From the NCBI GenBank assembly GCA_038120295.1, contig JAYOLL010000005.1:62001-126000 (forward strand): DNA of 64,000 nucleotides, in the 5' to 3' direction. This DNA comes from JAYOEY01 sp038120295 (GTDB lineage: Bacteria > Pseudomonadota > Alphaproteobacteria > MPNO01 > UBA2964). Made by a program: the position numbers and the translations under genes. Below the pieces are notes generated by a model that was not told the DNA's origin, ran no database searches, and saw only the letters and a program-made list of their open reading frames with translations. This document shows, one piece after another, positions 32,976 to 42,551 of the stretch; position 1 is the first letter of the stretch, and each line of letters begins with the position of its first letter.

Positions 32976-33901
32976 CATCCCTGTCGCGCGCCGTCCGCCT
33001 GTTCGAGGCCCTGCCCGCGCCGACCCGCGGCATTTTCTGGATGGTGTTCGCCTCCGCGTTCTACGCCGCGACCTACGCAACGGTGCATCACCTGGCGAGC
33101 GATTTCGACACGTTCCAGATCGTCTGGTTCCGCTCTGCCATGGGCGTTCTCCTGATGCTGCCCTGGCTGATGAAGGCCGGGGTTTCCACGCTCAAGACAG
33201 ACAGATTCGGCCTGTACGCCGCGCGAACCGGGATGAACTACGCCGGCATGGTCATGCTGATGTGGGGGCTGGCGCATCTCCAGCTTCAGACGGTGACCGG
33301 GCTGATGTTTACGTCTCCCCTGTTCACCGTGCTTTTCGTCGCGACGATCCTCGGCGAGCGCGTCGGAATCCGGCGCTGGTCGGCGCTGGTCGTCGGGTTC
33401 ATCGGTGCGATGATCATCATCCGGCCGGGCGGCGTCGATTTCGGGCTTACCTCTCTCGCCGTGCTGTCCACCAGCGCCCTCTATGCGCTGGTGAACACCA
33501 CCACCAAGTCCCTGGCGACGACGGACGATTCCAACAAGATCGTGTTCTGGGTGTTCTTCCTGATGATGATCGTCGGTCTGGGTCCGACGATCTATACGTG
33601 GAAGCCGATTGCGATGGATCACCTGCCCTGGATCGTAGCGCTGGGTATTTTCAGCTCCGCCGCGACGCAGGGGGTCACACGGGCCCTCGCGGTGGGCGAG
33701 GCGTCGGTGGTGATGCCGTTCAATTTCCTCAAGCTGCCCTTCGCGGCAACGCTGGGGCTTGTGTTTTTTGCCGAGATTCCCGACCTCTGGACCGGTATCG
33801 GGGCGCTGGTGATCTTTGCCAGCACCTACTATATCGCCCGACGCGAGGCGGCGCTCAGAGCAGCCGCAAAAAAGGCGAAGGAAGATCAGGAATCGGCCTG
33901 A
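32972..33901 (+). CDS. EamA/DMT-family transporter
   Basis: A 309-residue drug/metabolite-type transporter with ten predicted hydrophobic segments in two EamA repeats (about 25-155 and 170-295). Typical blocks are FQIVWFRSAMGVLLMLPWLM and FTVLFVATILGERVGIRRWS in the first repeat. The C-terminus is lysine-rich and cytoplasmic. One of three DMT proteins in this 6.6-kb region; they probably export small metabolites. It overlaps the convergent metallopeptidase gene by 16 bases. Confidence 0.88.
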   Translation: MTSLSRAVRLFEALPAPTRGIFWMVFASAFYAATYATVHHLASDFDTFQIVWFRSAMGVLLMLPWLMKAGVSTLKTDRFGLYAARTGMNYAGMVMLMWGLAHLQLQTVTGLMFTSPLFTVLFVATILGERVGIRRWSALVVGFIGAMIIIRPGGVDFGLTSLAVLSTSALYALVNTTTKSLATTDDSNKIVFWVFFLMMIVGLGPTIYTWKPIAMDHLPWIVALGIFSSAATQGVTRALAVGEASVVMPFNFLKLPFAATLGLVFFAEIPDLWTGIGALVIFASTYYIARREAALRAAAKKAKEDQESA

Positions 33902-34302
33902 CGGTCGGCCTCTTTTTCCAGCCGTTCCATTTCCTCGTCGGAAAATCCGAAATGGTGGCCGATCTCATGGATCAGGATGTGGCGCACCAGGATTGTCAGG
34001 TCTTCTCCGGTTTCGCACCAGTAATCGAGGATCGGGCGGCGGTACAGGAAGATCAGGTCGATGTCCTCCGCCGTCTCTGAAACGCTGCGTTCGCCGAACG
34101 GGATGCCGCGATAGAGGCCCATGAGTTCGAACGGGCTCTGCAGGCCCATCTCGCGCTCGGTCTCGGGGTCGGGAAAATCCTCTACGCGGATAACGACGTC
34201 GGCGGCGTTTGACCGCAACATATCGGGGATATCGTGATACGCCTCTCGGGCAAGAGCCTCAATGTCGGCAAGGCCCGGCGGTCCTGCAAATCCTGTTTTC
34301 AT
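33886..34302 (-). CDS. Small zincin-type metallopeptidase family protein
   Basis: A 138-residue single-domain protein of the minimal-zincin (DUF1025) family. The zinc motif HEIGHHFGFSDEEME near the C-terminus has the HExxH pattern and a following aspartate. Preceding blocks PDMLRSNAADVVIRVEDFPD and LMGLYRGIPFGER are family-typical. ATG 34302 (MKTGFAGPPG) is preferred over an upstream one at 34338. The physiological substrate is unknown. Confidence 0.85.
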   Translation of the reverse strand: MKTGFAGPPGLADIEALAREAYHDIPDMLRSNAADVVIRVEDFPDPETEREMGLQSPFELMGLYRGIPFGERSVSETAEDIDLIFLYRRPILDYWCETGEDLTILVRHILIHEIGHHFGFSDEEMERLEKEADRQADS

Positions 34303-34367
34303 TGGCCTGTCATGGCTTTGTCCGGGCGGTCCTGCCAATCATTGCGTTATGACCGGAAACTCCGCTT

Positions 34368-35318
34368 CTAAAGCGAGCGCCCCAGTCCCACGCGGCTGCG
34401 GTTCGCTTCTTCGCGGGCGATATAGAGGGCGCTGCCGACGATGAAAGCCGTTCCCAGATAGGTCCAGAGGTCGGGCACCTCGCCGAACAGAAAGAAGCCA
34501 AGCAGGGCGGCATAAACCAGCCTGATATATTCCATCGGCCCAACCGCATTCATCTCTCCTGCTGAAAAGGCGCGCACAAAACCGATCATGCCGATCGTCG
34601 TCAGCACGCCGATCGCGACAAGCAGCAGCCATTCGATGCCCACGGGCTGGGTCCAGTACATGGCGGTCGGAATCGCAAAAATGATCGTGCCGCCAAGATG
34701 ATAGTAGAACAGGATCCGGTTCGGCGGTTCCGTGGTCGACATCATCCGGATCATGACATTGGCGATCGAAAAGGTCAGCGCAGCGCCGACGGCGATCAGC
34801 GCGACCGGATCGAATCCGTCGAGTCCGGGACGTACCATGATGATGACACCGCCAAAGCCTACGATCGTTGCCGACCAGCGCCTTTTCGATACCAGCTCTT
34901 TCAGAAGGAAAATCGCGAAAATTGTCGCGAACAAGGGCCGCGAAAAGCTGATCGCCGTGGCATCCGCCAGACTGAGATGGATCACCGACATGAACACGCC
35001 GACCTGGGCGATGCAGGCGAGAACAAGCCGAAAAAAATGAATGCCGGGCCGCGCAGTTTTCAGCCCCCCCCAGCCCATTTTCATGAAGACCGGCGACAGG
35101 ATGATAAAACCGACCAGGTAACGGAAAAACGCCAGCTCGCTCGGGTCGAATTTCTTGCCCAGCGTTTTGACGCAGACATCGTTCAGGGCGAACGCGATCG
35201 TTCCCATGCTGATCCACAGGATTCCTCGAACGTTTCCTGAGAGCTGAAGCCAACGGGCGCTGATCGGGCCGGGAGCCGCATCCGGCGGCGATTTCGGGGG
35301 AGAACCTTGCGGGGTCAA
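34368..35318 (-). CDS. EamA/DMT-family transporter
   Basis: A 316-residue transporter with ten hydrophobic segments and two EamA repeats: GTIAFALNDVCVKTLGKKFD and FFRYLVGFIILSPVFMKMGW at the start and FVRAFSAGEMNAVGPMEYIR with LLGFFLFGEVPDLWTYLG near the end. Closest in layout to S-adenosylmethionine-uptake-type or general metabolite exporters, but no substrate can be assigned. It is divergent from the TauD genes. Confidence 0.87.
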   Translation of the reverse strand: MTPQGSPPKSPPDAAPGPISARWLQLSGNVRGILWISMGTIAFALNDVCVKTLGKKFDPSELAFFRYLVGFIILSPVFMKMGWGGLKTARPGIHFFRLVLACIAQVGVFMSVIHLSLADATAISFSRPLFATIFAIFLLKELVSKRRWSATIVGFGGVIIMVRPGLDGFDPVALIAVGAALTFSIANVMIRMMSTTEPPNRILFYYHLGGTIIFAIPTAMYWTQPVGIEWLLLVAIGVLTTIGMIGFVRAFSAGEMNAVGPMEYIRLVYAALLGFFLFGEVPDLWTYLGTAFIVGSALYIAREEANRSRVGLGRSL

Positions 35319-35538
35319 AAAACCTGTTATCCCTGTCTTCGTCTTGGCCGCTTCCTGCGCCCCTTATCGTTCAGCGCACCGGTATTGCGGTGCCAGCAAT
35401 GCTGGATACCCCAGATAGAAACCAATTACCATCCAAAGTGGAGTCCTTTCTCCCGATGGTTTTCCATGGTAGGTGTTTTGCCAGAACCCGTGCGGGCATC
35501 AATAGAACACCACATCGAAGATTATTTCAGGTTGAGCA
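35319..35538. other. Divergent region between the DMT gene and the TauD pair
   Basis: A 220-base spacer, less GC-rich than its flanks, that should carry promoters for both units. ACCAT at about 35429 and ATGGTA at about 35466 form a loose interrupted palindrome. No riboswitch or strong hairpin is recognised. Confidence 0.4.
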
Positions 35539-36417
35539 ATGGATGGAACGGCCAATATCACTGGAATCTCTTTAAAGCCGCTGACACAGTTTGTCGGGGC
35601 CGAAGTGTCCGGAATTGATCTCTCGGAGCCGCTCACACAGGACGTCGTCGAGCTTTTGAACACGGCGTTCAACAATCACGTCGCGCTCGTATTCCGGGGC
35701 CAGGACCTGACCGAAGCGCAACAGCTCGCTTTCGCGGAGAATTTCGGGCCGCTCGGGCTGCGCAGGAGGGCGCCCAAACAGATCAAGGGCGGGATGGCGG
35801 CCACTGCCGCGAGCACCATGCTGGTGACCAATATTCCGGAGGAAGCCGGCAAGGATGCCGGGTCCTACGGCGACGGCGAAATGTGGTTCCACGGGGATTC
35901 CTGCTATTACGAAGTGCCCAACCGGGCCACCTTCCTCTACTCGGTCGAGCTGCCCTCGACCGGCGGAAACACGAAGGTCAATTCGATGTATGCCGCATAC
36001 GACAATCTGCCGGCGAAATTGAAGGAAAAGCTCGAAGGACGGCGCGTTCTGCAGGTGCACGATCACAAGCGCCGCGAACGGCTGGACCTCGACACTATCG
36101 ATCTCGACGAGCTGCGCCATTTCTGGCAGCCGATATTCGTGACTCACCCGAAGACCGGCAGGCGGTCTCTGTACGTCAACCGGCTGATGAGTGCAGCGAT
36201 CGAAGGGCTGGAACGCGCCGAAAGCGACGATATCCTCGACCGGCTGTTCGAGGTCGTCGAAGATCCCGCCATCGTCTACGAGCATGTCTGGCAGCCCGGC
36301 GACCTGTTGATGTGGGACAATATCTGTTCTGTTCATGCGCGCACCGATTTTCCGCGCGAGGAGCGCCGCCTGCTGCGCCGCTGCACGGTCGGTGGCGAGG
36401 GTCCGCTCGTTTTCTGA
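35539..36417 (+). CDS. TauD/TfdA-family Fe(II)/2-oxoglutarate dioxygenase (copy 1)
   Basis: A 292-residue dioxygenase. The iron facial triad is in MWFHGDSCYYEVP (His and Asp, about 115-120) and CSVHARTDFP (distal His, about 272), and the 2-oxoglutarate-binding arginine is in DFPREERRLLRR. The substrate-side N-terminus GAEVSGIDLSEPLTQDVVEL is family-typical. It hydroxylates an organic substrate, often releasing sulfite or another group; the substrate is unknown. A second family member follows 85 bases downstream. Confidence 0.9.
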   Translation: MDGTANITGISLKPLTQFVGAEVSGIDLSEPLTQDVVELLNTAFNNHVALVFRGQDLTEAQQLAFAENFGPLGLRRRAPKQIKGGMAATAASTMLVTNIPEEAGKDAGSYGDGEMWFHGDSCYYEVPNRATFLYSVELPSTGGNTKVNSMYAAYDNLPAKLKEKLEGRRVLQVHDHKRRERLDLDTIDLDELRHFWQPIFVTHPKTGRRSLYVNRLMSAAIEGLERAESDDILDRLFEVVEDPAIVYEHVWQPGDLLMWDNICSVHARTDFPREERRLLRRCTVGGEGPLVF

Positions 36418-36502
36418 CCCTTTTTTGCGACGCGGCTTTTATCCCCGCGGCGCCGTGTGGTAATTTTTGTCCATCGGACATCAGTTGAAGGGAGCCACGG
36501 TC

Positions 36503-37354
36503 ATGTCGATCACGGTCGAACCGCTTTCAGAGGCGTGCGGCGCGGAAATCAAGGGCGTCGATCTGAGCCAGCCGCTAGATGCGGAAACGGTCAAGGCCAT
36601 CGAGGAGGCCTTTCACGAGCATGTCGTGGTGGTGTTCCGGGGTCAGGATCTGACCGAAGACGATCAGAAAGCGTTCGCCAACTATTTCGGAGGTCTCGGC
36701 GACCGCCGCCGGTCGCCTAACGGGTCGACGCCCGGCGGCAGCTATGACACGCCGTTCATGTTCGTCACCAACATGAAAGACGAAACCGGCGAACCGCTCG
36801 GCGCGTTCGGTGACGGTGAGATGTGGTTCCACCACGACACCAGCTACTATCCCGAACCCCACAAGGCGACGCTGCTCTATGCGATCACTCTGCCAAGCTG
36901 GGGCGGCAACACCTGTTTTTCCAACATGTACAAGGCCTACGACCGGCTGCCCGAGGAAATGAAGCAGCGACTCGACGGCCGCAAGGTTCTGCAGATCCAC
37001 GACTACAAGCGGCGCGAACGGATCGATATCTATAACTCGGATATCTCCGGCATGCTTCAGTACGAACAGCCGCTGTTCGTCACTCACCCGGCGACCGGGC
37101 GCAAGGCGCTTTATATCAGCCGCCTGATGTCGGCCCGGATCGGGGGTCTGGAGCCGGAAGAGAACGAGGAAATCCTCAATTTCATGTTCGATCTCTCCGA
37201 AGATCCGGAGATCGTCTTCGAGCATGAATGGAAACTCGGCGATCTCATCATGTGGGACAACTACGCCTCGATTCATATGCGCAAGGACTTCCCGCGCGAT
37301 GAGGACCGCATGATGCGGCGACTTACGCTCGACGGCTACGGGACACTGAACTAG
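36503..37354 (+). CDS. TauD/TfdA-family Fe(II)/2-oxoglutarate dioxygenase (copy 2)
   Basis: A 283-residue paralogue of the preceding gene. Iron ligands lie in MWFHHDTSYYPEP (His-x-Asp, about 109) and SIHMRKDFPRDED (distal His), with the oxoglutarate-binding arginine following. GCGAEIKGVDLSQPLDAETV marks the N-terminus. AAGGGAG sits about 12 bases before the ATG at 36503; an upstream in-frame start (36467) is less likely. It and copy 1 keep all catalytic residues, so both should be active, perhaps on related substrates. Confidence 0.9.
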   Translation: MSITVEPLSEACGAEIKGVDLSQPLDAETVKAIEEAFHEHVVVVFRGQDLTEDDQKAFANYFGGLGDRRRSPNGSTPGGSYDTPFMFVTNMKDETGEPLGAFGDGEMWFHHDTSYYPEPHKATLLYAITLPSWGGNTCFSNMYKAYDRLPEEMKQRLDGRKVLQIHDYKRRERIDIYNSDISGMLQYEQPLFVTHPATGRKALYISRLMSARIGGLEPEENEEILNFMFDLSEDPEIVFEHEWKLGDLIMWDNYASIHMRKDFPRDEDRMMRRLTLDGYGTLN

Positions 37355-37369
37355 GGGAACGTCTTTCCG

Positions 37370-38632
37370 CTACAGGTTCCGGTCCATCCGCTCGACACTG
37401 GCGAGGGTCGGGAAAATAAACCAGCAGGCGACGGTTACGGCGATAGCGCCGAGTCCTCCGATCACCACCGCCGGCACGGCGCCGACCAGCGCCGCCATCG
37501 CCCCGGCGCGGGCCTCGCCAAGCTCGTTCGACGCGCCGGTAAACAGGGAGTTCACCGCACTGACCCGGCCCCGCATGTCGTCAGGCGTCGCGATCTGGAT
37601 CAGCGTCACCCTTATATAGACGCTGATCATGTCGGCTGCGCCCAGCGTCGCCATCGCAACGAGAGACAGCCAGTAAAGCTCCGAAAGTCCGAAGACCACG
37701 GTCGCTGCGCCGTAGATGATGACGGTGACGAACAGGATCTTGCCCACCGCGCGTTCCATCCTGACCATTGTCATGGCAAGCCCGGTGATCACTGAGCCAA
37801 AGGCCATCGCGCTCCTGAGAAAACCGGCGCCTGCCGGCCCGACCTGCAGGATATCGATGGCGAACACCGGCAGCAGGATGGTGACGCCGCCCAGCAGCAC
37901 CGCAAACAGGTCGAGTGTCAGGGCGCCAAAGATGATCTTCTTCTCGTAAACATACCGGAGGCCCGCCAGCAGGATCCGAAGGGTCGTCGGTTCTCGGCCG
38001 AGGCGTTCGGTCCGCGTCCGGATCATCGACACCAGGACGACAGCGATAAACAGTCCGGCGCAGGCAATCCCGTATACCGCTGCCGGTCCAAGCCATTCGT
38101 ACAGGATACCGCCGAGCGCCGGGCCCACCGTCTGGGTGATCTTGTTGGAGCTGGTATGCCAGGCAATCGCGTTGGGGAAGATTTCGGTCGGTACCAGATT
38201 CGGCACCAGGGAATTCACCGCCGGCATGTAGAACGCACGACCCGTGCCCATGATCACCAGGATGCCGAAGACATAGAGTTCGTTGAATCCGGTGATGGTG
38301 ACGAGCATCAGCAGGCCCGCCGACACCCCGATGACCGCATAGCAGATGGCGACAACCAGCCGGCGGTCGAACAGATCCGCGACATAACCGGTTAACAGTG
38401 CGAGCCCGATCGCCGGCGCAAAGGTCGAGAGCCCGACGAAGGCAAGGTTCCAGGCATCCTTGGTTTCTTCCCAGACCTGCAGACCGATCGCGACCATCAT
38501 CATGTGGAGCGCCAGCCAGCCGAACAGCTTGCCGACAAACAGGAATCGGAAATCGCGAATGCGAAGCGAGGCGAACCCGGCTGTACCGCCCTTCCCGGGT
38601 TCCGCCGTTTCCGGTGACGATTGACCCGTCAT
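37370..38632 (-). CDS. Major facilitator superfamily transporter (EntS/MFS_3 type)
   Basis: A 420-residue MFS protein with about twelve hydrophobic segments. It starts after a polar tail with RIRDFRFLFVGKLFGWLALH and contains the loop motif GYVADLFDRRLVV (about 75-87, the MFS motif A), with MGTGRAFYMPAVNSLVPNLV in TM5. It resembles EntS-type exporters. ATG 38632 is chosen over an upstream open frame. It overlaps the preceding DMT gene by ATGA, so the two are cotranscribed. Confidence 0.87.
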   Translation of the reverse strand: MTGQSSPETAEPGKGGTAGFASLRIRDFRFLFVGKLFGWLALHMMMVAIGLQVWEETKDAWNLAFVGLSTFAPAIGLALLTGYVADLFDRRLVVAICYAVIGVSAGLLMLVTITGFNELYVFGILVIMGTGRAFYMPAVNSLVPNLVPTEIFPNAIAWHTSSNKITQTVGPALGGILYEWLGPAAVYGIACAGLFIAVVLVSMIRTRTERLGREPTTLRILLAGLRYVYEKKIIFGALTLDLFAVLLGGVTILLPVFAIDILQVGPAGAGFLRSAMAFGSVITGLAMTMVRMERAVGKILFVTVIIYGAATVVFGLSELYWLSLVAMATLGAADMISVYIRVTLIQIATPDDMRGRVSAVNSLFTGASNELGEARAGAMAALVGAVPAVVIGGLGAIAVTVACWFIFPTLASVERMDRNL

Positions 38633-39522
38633 CAGCTCTCCGCGTCCCGTCGCTTTTCTTCGAGCGCCTCGCCGCGGGTCATCCACAGCACGGCGGACAG
38701 GATAAGCACGCCGCCGACCCAGGTCCACGGATCGGGAAATTCACTGAACAGGAAGTAGCCTGCTGCTGCGGAAAAGATCAGCCGGGTGAAATCGAACGGA
38801 ACGACGACGGTCGCGTCGGCCGCCGCATAGGCGCGCGTCAGGCAGCGCTGGGTCAGCGTTCCGAAGAAGCCGGTTCCCGCCAGCAGGACGAACTGCCACC
38901 AGTATTCCGGCCACTTCCAGACGAAGATGGCAGGGATCAGCGAGCAGGGGGTAAAGACGAGCATCTGCCATGTTACGACCGTGTCCGGGTGCTCGGTCCG
39001 CGCAAGCGATTTCATAACGATCGTGAGCGCCGCCATGGCGAGGACCGAGACGAAAGCAAGGGCGGCGCCGGTGGACACGTCCGAATAGCCCGGGCGGATG
39101 ATCAGCACCGCGCCCGCAAAACCGATTCCCGTCGCCGTCCAGCGACGGCCGCTCGCGACCTCATGCAGGAAAATAATGGCGGCGAGCGATGCGATAACCG
39201 GGCGTGTCGACATGATAGCCGCGACCTCTCCCAGCGGCGCAATGGCGACGGCGGTAAACAGCAGGTAGATGACGCCGAGACCCAGGAACCCGCGAAGAAG
39301 GTGCATGCGGACCCGGTCCGTTTTTACCCCGTTCAACCCGGCGCGCATCAGCCAGGGCAGCAGGAACGCCATGCCGAACAGGCTTCGAAAGAAAACGATC
39401 TGGAACGTGTGAAAATCGTTCGAAAAATATCGCGCGATCGCGGCCATACCGGCCCAGGACGCCATGGATCCCATCATCCAGAGCGCGCCGCGCACCGATG
39501 GCGGCAGCGTCAGGCTGGTCAT
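38632..39522 (-). CDS. EamA/DMT-family transporter
   Basis: A 296-residue transporter with ten hydrophobic segments and two EamA repeats: FQIVFFRSLFGMAFLLPWLM, AAIMSTRPVIASLAAIIFLH, and in the second half LTQRCLTRAYAAADATVVVP with FDFTRLIFSAAAGYFLFSEF. The ATG at 39522 is used; a TTG two codons upstream is possible. It shares a transcript with the MFS gene downstream. Similar in sequence to the DMT protein at 32972. Confidence 0.87.
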   Translation of the reverse strand: MTSLTLPPSVRGALWMMGSMASWAGMAAIARYFSNDFHTFQIVFFRSLFGMAFLLPWLMRAGLNGVKTDRVRMHLLRGFLGLGVIYLLFTAVAIAPLGEVAAIMSTRPVIASLAAIIFLHEVASGRRWTATGIGFAGAVLIIRPGYSDVSTGAALAFVSVLAMAALTIVMKSLARTEHPDTVVTWQMLVFTPCSLIPAIFVWKWPEYWWQFVLLAGTGFFGTLTQRCLTRAYAAADATVVVPFDFTRLIFSAAAGYFLFSEFPDPWTWVGGVLILSAVLWMTRGEALEEKRRDAES

Positions 39523-39699
39523 AAACAATGTCTCCAGTGGAGGTTCCTGAAAACGAATCTCGGGAACCCGCTGCGTCGGGACCGACGCATGTCAGTGATC
39601 ATGACGACAGGATATTCCCTTTGCGGAGGCCGCGCTATCGCCATCGCGTCGTAGTTACCGCCCTTGACGCCTAAAGGGCCAGTTGGCCTGATAGGGTTC

Positions 39700-41667
39700 A
39701 TGACTTCTTCAGCCCAAACCGACCGGCCCTTGTGGCGGCCCGCCCCGGAGCGCGCCGGGGCCACCCGTCTCGCCGACTTCGTATCGCTGTTGCGCGACGA
39801 AATGGGTTTCGACAGCGTGGATTACGCGGGGCTTCACCGGTTCTCAACGGAAGAACCTGAGGCGTTCTGGACTGCGTTGTGGGATTTCGCCGACATCATC
39901 GCCGATACCAGGGGCGACCGTGTACTAGTCGATGGCGACGGCATGCCCGGCGCGAGATGGTTTCCGGATGCAAGGCTGAACTTCGCCGAGAACCTGTTGC
40001 GCCATCGGGATGAATCGGAAGCGGTTGTGTTCCGGGGCGAATCCGGCGTGCAGCGCATGCTCACGCATATCGATCTTTACGATTTAACATCGCGTATCGC
40101 CGCGGCGCTCGCCGAAGCCGGGATCGGCCCGGGCGACCGGGTCGCCGGGTTCCTGTCGAACACGCCCGAGTCTCTGGCCGCCATGCTGGCGGCGGCAAGC
40201 ATCGGCGCGACCTGGTCGTCCTGTTCGCCCGATTTCGGGGTGCAGGGCGTGATCGATCGGTTCGGTCAGATCGAGCCGAAAATCCTGTTCGCGACGGATC
40301 ATTATTTTTACGCCGGAAAGGACATCGATTGCCGCCCACGCATCGCGGAGATCGCCGGACTGCTGCCATCGCTCAACCGCGTCGTCCTGATGCCCTACGA
40401 CACGCAGAAACCGCTCGATGCGGCGGACGGCATGACGGGTCTGGGCGACTTTATCGCCCACCACGCTGCGGGCGATATCGAATTCCGCCGCCTGCCGTTC
40501 GACCATCCGCTTTATATCCTGTTTTCGTCGGGTACAACGGGCGCGCCCAAATGCATCATCCATGGCGCGGGCGGCACGCTGATTCAGCATCTCAAGGAAC
40601 ACCTGCTCCATTGCGACGTCCGCCCCGGCGACCGGCTGTTCTATTTCACGACGCTGGGCTGGATGATGTGGAACTGGCTTGTCTCCGGGCTCGCGTCGGG
40701 CGCCACGTTGCTGCTCTATGACGGCTCGCCTTTTCACCCGGACGGCAACGTCCTGTTCGATTTAGCCGAACAGGAACGGATGACCCATTTCGGAACCTCG
40801 GCGAAGTATGTCGACGCGATAAAGAACGCCGGGCTCACCCCTTCCGCAACGCACGATCTTTCCGCGTTGCGGACCATGCTGTCGACCGGCTCGCCGCTTG
40901 TTCCCGAAAGCTTCGATTACGTCTACGCAAACGTAAAAAAGGATATCTGCCTCTCTTCGATCTCAGGCGGAACCGATATCGTCGCCTGTTTCGTCGGCGG
41001 CAACCCGATGGCGCCCGTCTGGCGGGGCGAAATTCAGTGCCGGTTTCTCGGCATGGATGTCGCGGTATTCGACGAAAGCGGCTCGCCTGTCATTGGCGAG
41101 AAGGGCGAACTGGTCTGCCGCAGACCGTTCCCCTCGATGCCCGTCGGGTTCTGGAACGACCCGGACGGCACGCGGTATCGGGCCGCCTATTTCGAGCGGT
41201 TCGACAGGGTCTGGTGCCATGGCGACTGGGCGGAGGAAACCCCGCGCGGCGGCTTTGTGATCTATGGGCGGTCGGACGCGACGCTCAATCCAGGCGGCGT
41301 CCGCATCGGCACGGCGGAAATCTATCGCCAGGTCGAACAGATCGACGCTGTCGAGGAAGCCATCGCCGTGGGTCAGGAGTGGGAAGGTGATGTCCGGATC
41401 GTTCTTTTCGTCCGGCTGCGCAAGGAAGACCTGCTGGATGACGATCTGGTCTCTGAGATCTGCAGCCGAATTCGCAGCGGCGCCTCGCCACGGCATGTGC
41501 CCGCTCGCGTCCTGCAGGTACGCGATATCCCGCGCACGAAGTCCGGCAAGATCACCGAGCTGGCGGTCCGCGACGTCATTCACGGTCGCGAAGTCCGCAA
41601 TACCGAAGCGCTCGCCAATACCGAAGCCCTCGATCATTTTCGCGACAGGCCGGAACTGTCCAAATAG
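39700..41667 (+). CDS. Acetoacetate--CoA ligase
   Basis: A 655-residue acyl-AMP-forming ligase of the acetoacetyl-CoA synthetase type. The AMP-binding motif is [20 protein letters not shown] (about 277-296), with [37 protein letters not shown] and the later [20 protein letters not shown]; the C-terminal lysine lies in [11 protein letters not shown]. It activates acetoacetate with ATP and CoA, feeding ketone-body or polyhydroxyalkanoate carbon into acetyl-CoA. Near the C-terminus a repeated [12 protein letters not shown] pair marks a small local duplication. Confidence 0.92.
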   Translation: MTSSAQTDRPLWRPAPERAGATRLADFVSLLRDEMGFDSVDYAGLHRFSTEEPEAFWTALWDFADIIADTRGDRVLVDGDGMPGARWFPDARLNFAENLLRHRDESEAVVFRGESGVQRMLTHIDLYDLTSRIAAALAEAGIGPGDRVAGFLSNTPESLAAMLAAASIGATWSSCSPDFGVQGVIDRFGQIEPKILFATDHYFYAGKDIDCRPRIAEIAGLLPSLNRVVLMPYDTQKPLDAADGMTGLGDFIAHHAAGDIEFRRLPFDHPLYILFSSGTTGAPKCIIHGAGGTLIQHLKEHLLHCDVRPGDRLFYFTTLGWMMWNWLVSGLASGATLLLYDGSPFHPDGNVLFDLAEQERMTHFGTSAKYVDAIKNAGLTPSATHDLSALRTMLSTGSPLVPESFDYVYANVKKDICLSSISGGTDIVACFVGGNPMAPVWRGEIQCRFLGMDVAVFDESGSPVIGEKGELVCRRPFPSMPVGFWNDPDGTRYRAAYFERFDRVWCHGDWAEETPRGGFVIYGRSDATLNPGGVRIGTAEIYRQVEQIDAVEEAIAVGQEWEGDVRIVLFVRLRKEDLLDDDLVSEICSRIRSGASPRHVPARVLQVRDIPRTKSGKITELAVRDVIHGREVRNTEALANTEALDHFRDRPELSK

Positions 41668-41749
41668 CCGCCCTGAATTCGTTGTGCTTTGAAGCGCTAC
41701 TTAATAGGCTTCGCGCGTCAGGGATATACGGATATCGAAAGGAGCGCCC

Positions 41750-42514
41750 ATGACGGACTCAGACGACCAGTGGCGCGTTGGGGAACTGCGACGTTTGCTC
41801 GAAACCTGCAAGCGCGCGGTTGTCTTTACCGGCGCCGGAATCAGCACGGAATCTGGTATTCCCGACTTTCGCAGCCCGGGCGGTGTCTGGACCCGCTATC
41901 AGCCGATCCAGTTTCAGGATTTCGTATCGTCCGAAGACGCGCGACGCGAAACCTGGCGGCGCAAGTTCGACGACTCTTACGGTTTCGAGGGCGCCGAGCC
42001 CAATCGCGGTCACCGGGCCGTCGAAAAGCTGTATCGCGACGGAATCGTATCGGCGGTCATCACCCAGAATACGGACGGGTTGCACCAGGCGTCGGGAATT
42101 GACGACGAGAACGTCATCGAACTTCACGGCAGCAACACCTATGCGTCCTGTCTGGAATGCGGCGAGCGTCACGCGCTGGAACCAATCCGGGACGCCTTTC
42201 TGAAAGACGGCACGTTGCCGGTTTGCGACAAATGCGGCGGACACGTGAAAACAGCAACGATTTCGTTCGGTCAGTCGATGCCGGAAGCACCCATGCGGCG
42301 CGCGCAAGAAGAGACAGCGGCTTGCGATCTTTTTCTGGCGATCGGGTCTTCGCTGCAGGTTTATCCCGCGGCCGGATTTCCCCAGGCTGCCGCGCGAAAC
42401 GGCGCGAATCTGGTGATACTGAACCGGGAACCCACCGCGCTGGATGCATACGCGGACCTCGTTCTCAATATGGAGATCGGACCGACGCTGGGCGATGCGG
42501 TCGGCGTCAATTGA
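41750..42514 (+). CDS. Sir2-family NAD-dependent protein deacylase
   Basis: A 254-residue sirtuin. NAD-binding motif VVFTGAGISTESGIPDFRSP (about 24-43), TQNTDGLHQASG (about 104-115), catalytic histidine in VIELHGSNTYASC, and a zinc site from CLECGER and CDKCGGHVKT (four cysteines). All catalytic elements are present. It removes acyl groups from lysines using NAD. The gene stands alone after the acetoacetyl-CoA ligase, which fits regulation of acyl-CoA metabolism but does not prove it. Confidence 0.92.
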   Translation: MTDSDDQWRVGELRRLLETCKRAVVFTGAGISTESGIPDFRSPGGVWTRYQPIQFQDFVSSEDARRETWRRKFDDSYGFEGAEPNRGHRAVEKLYRDGIVSAVITQNTDGLHQASGIDDENVIELHGSNTYASCLECGERHALEPIRDAFLKDGTLPVCDKCGGHVKTATISFGQSMPEAPMRRAQEETAACDLFLAIGSSLQVYPAAGFPQAAARNGANLVILNREPTALDAYADLVLNMEIGPTLGDAVGVN

Positions 42515-42551
42515 GCTGACGGGGATTGTTCTCGTTGTCACTAACGATTTT

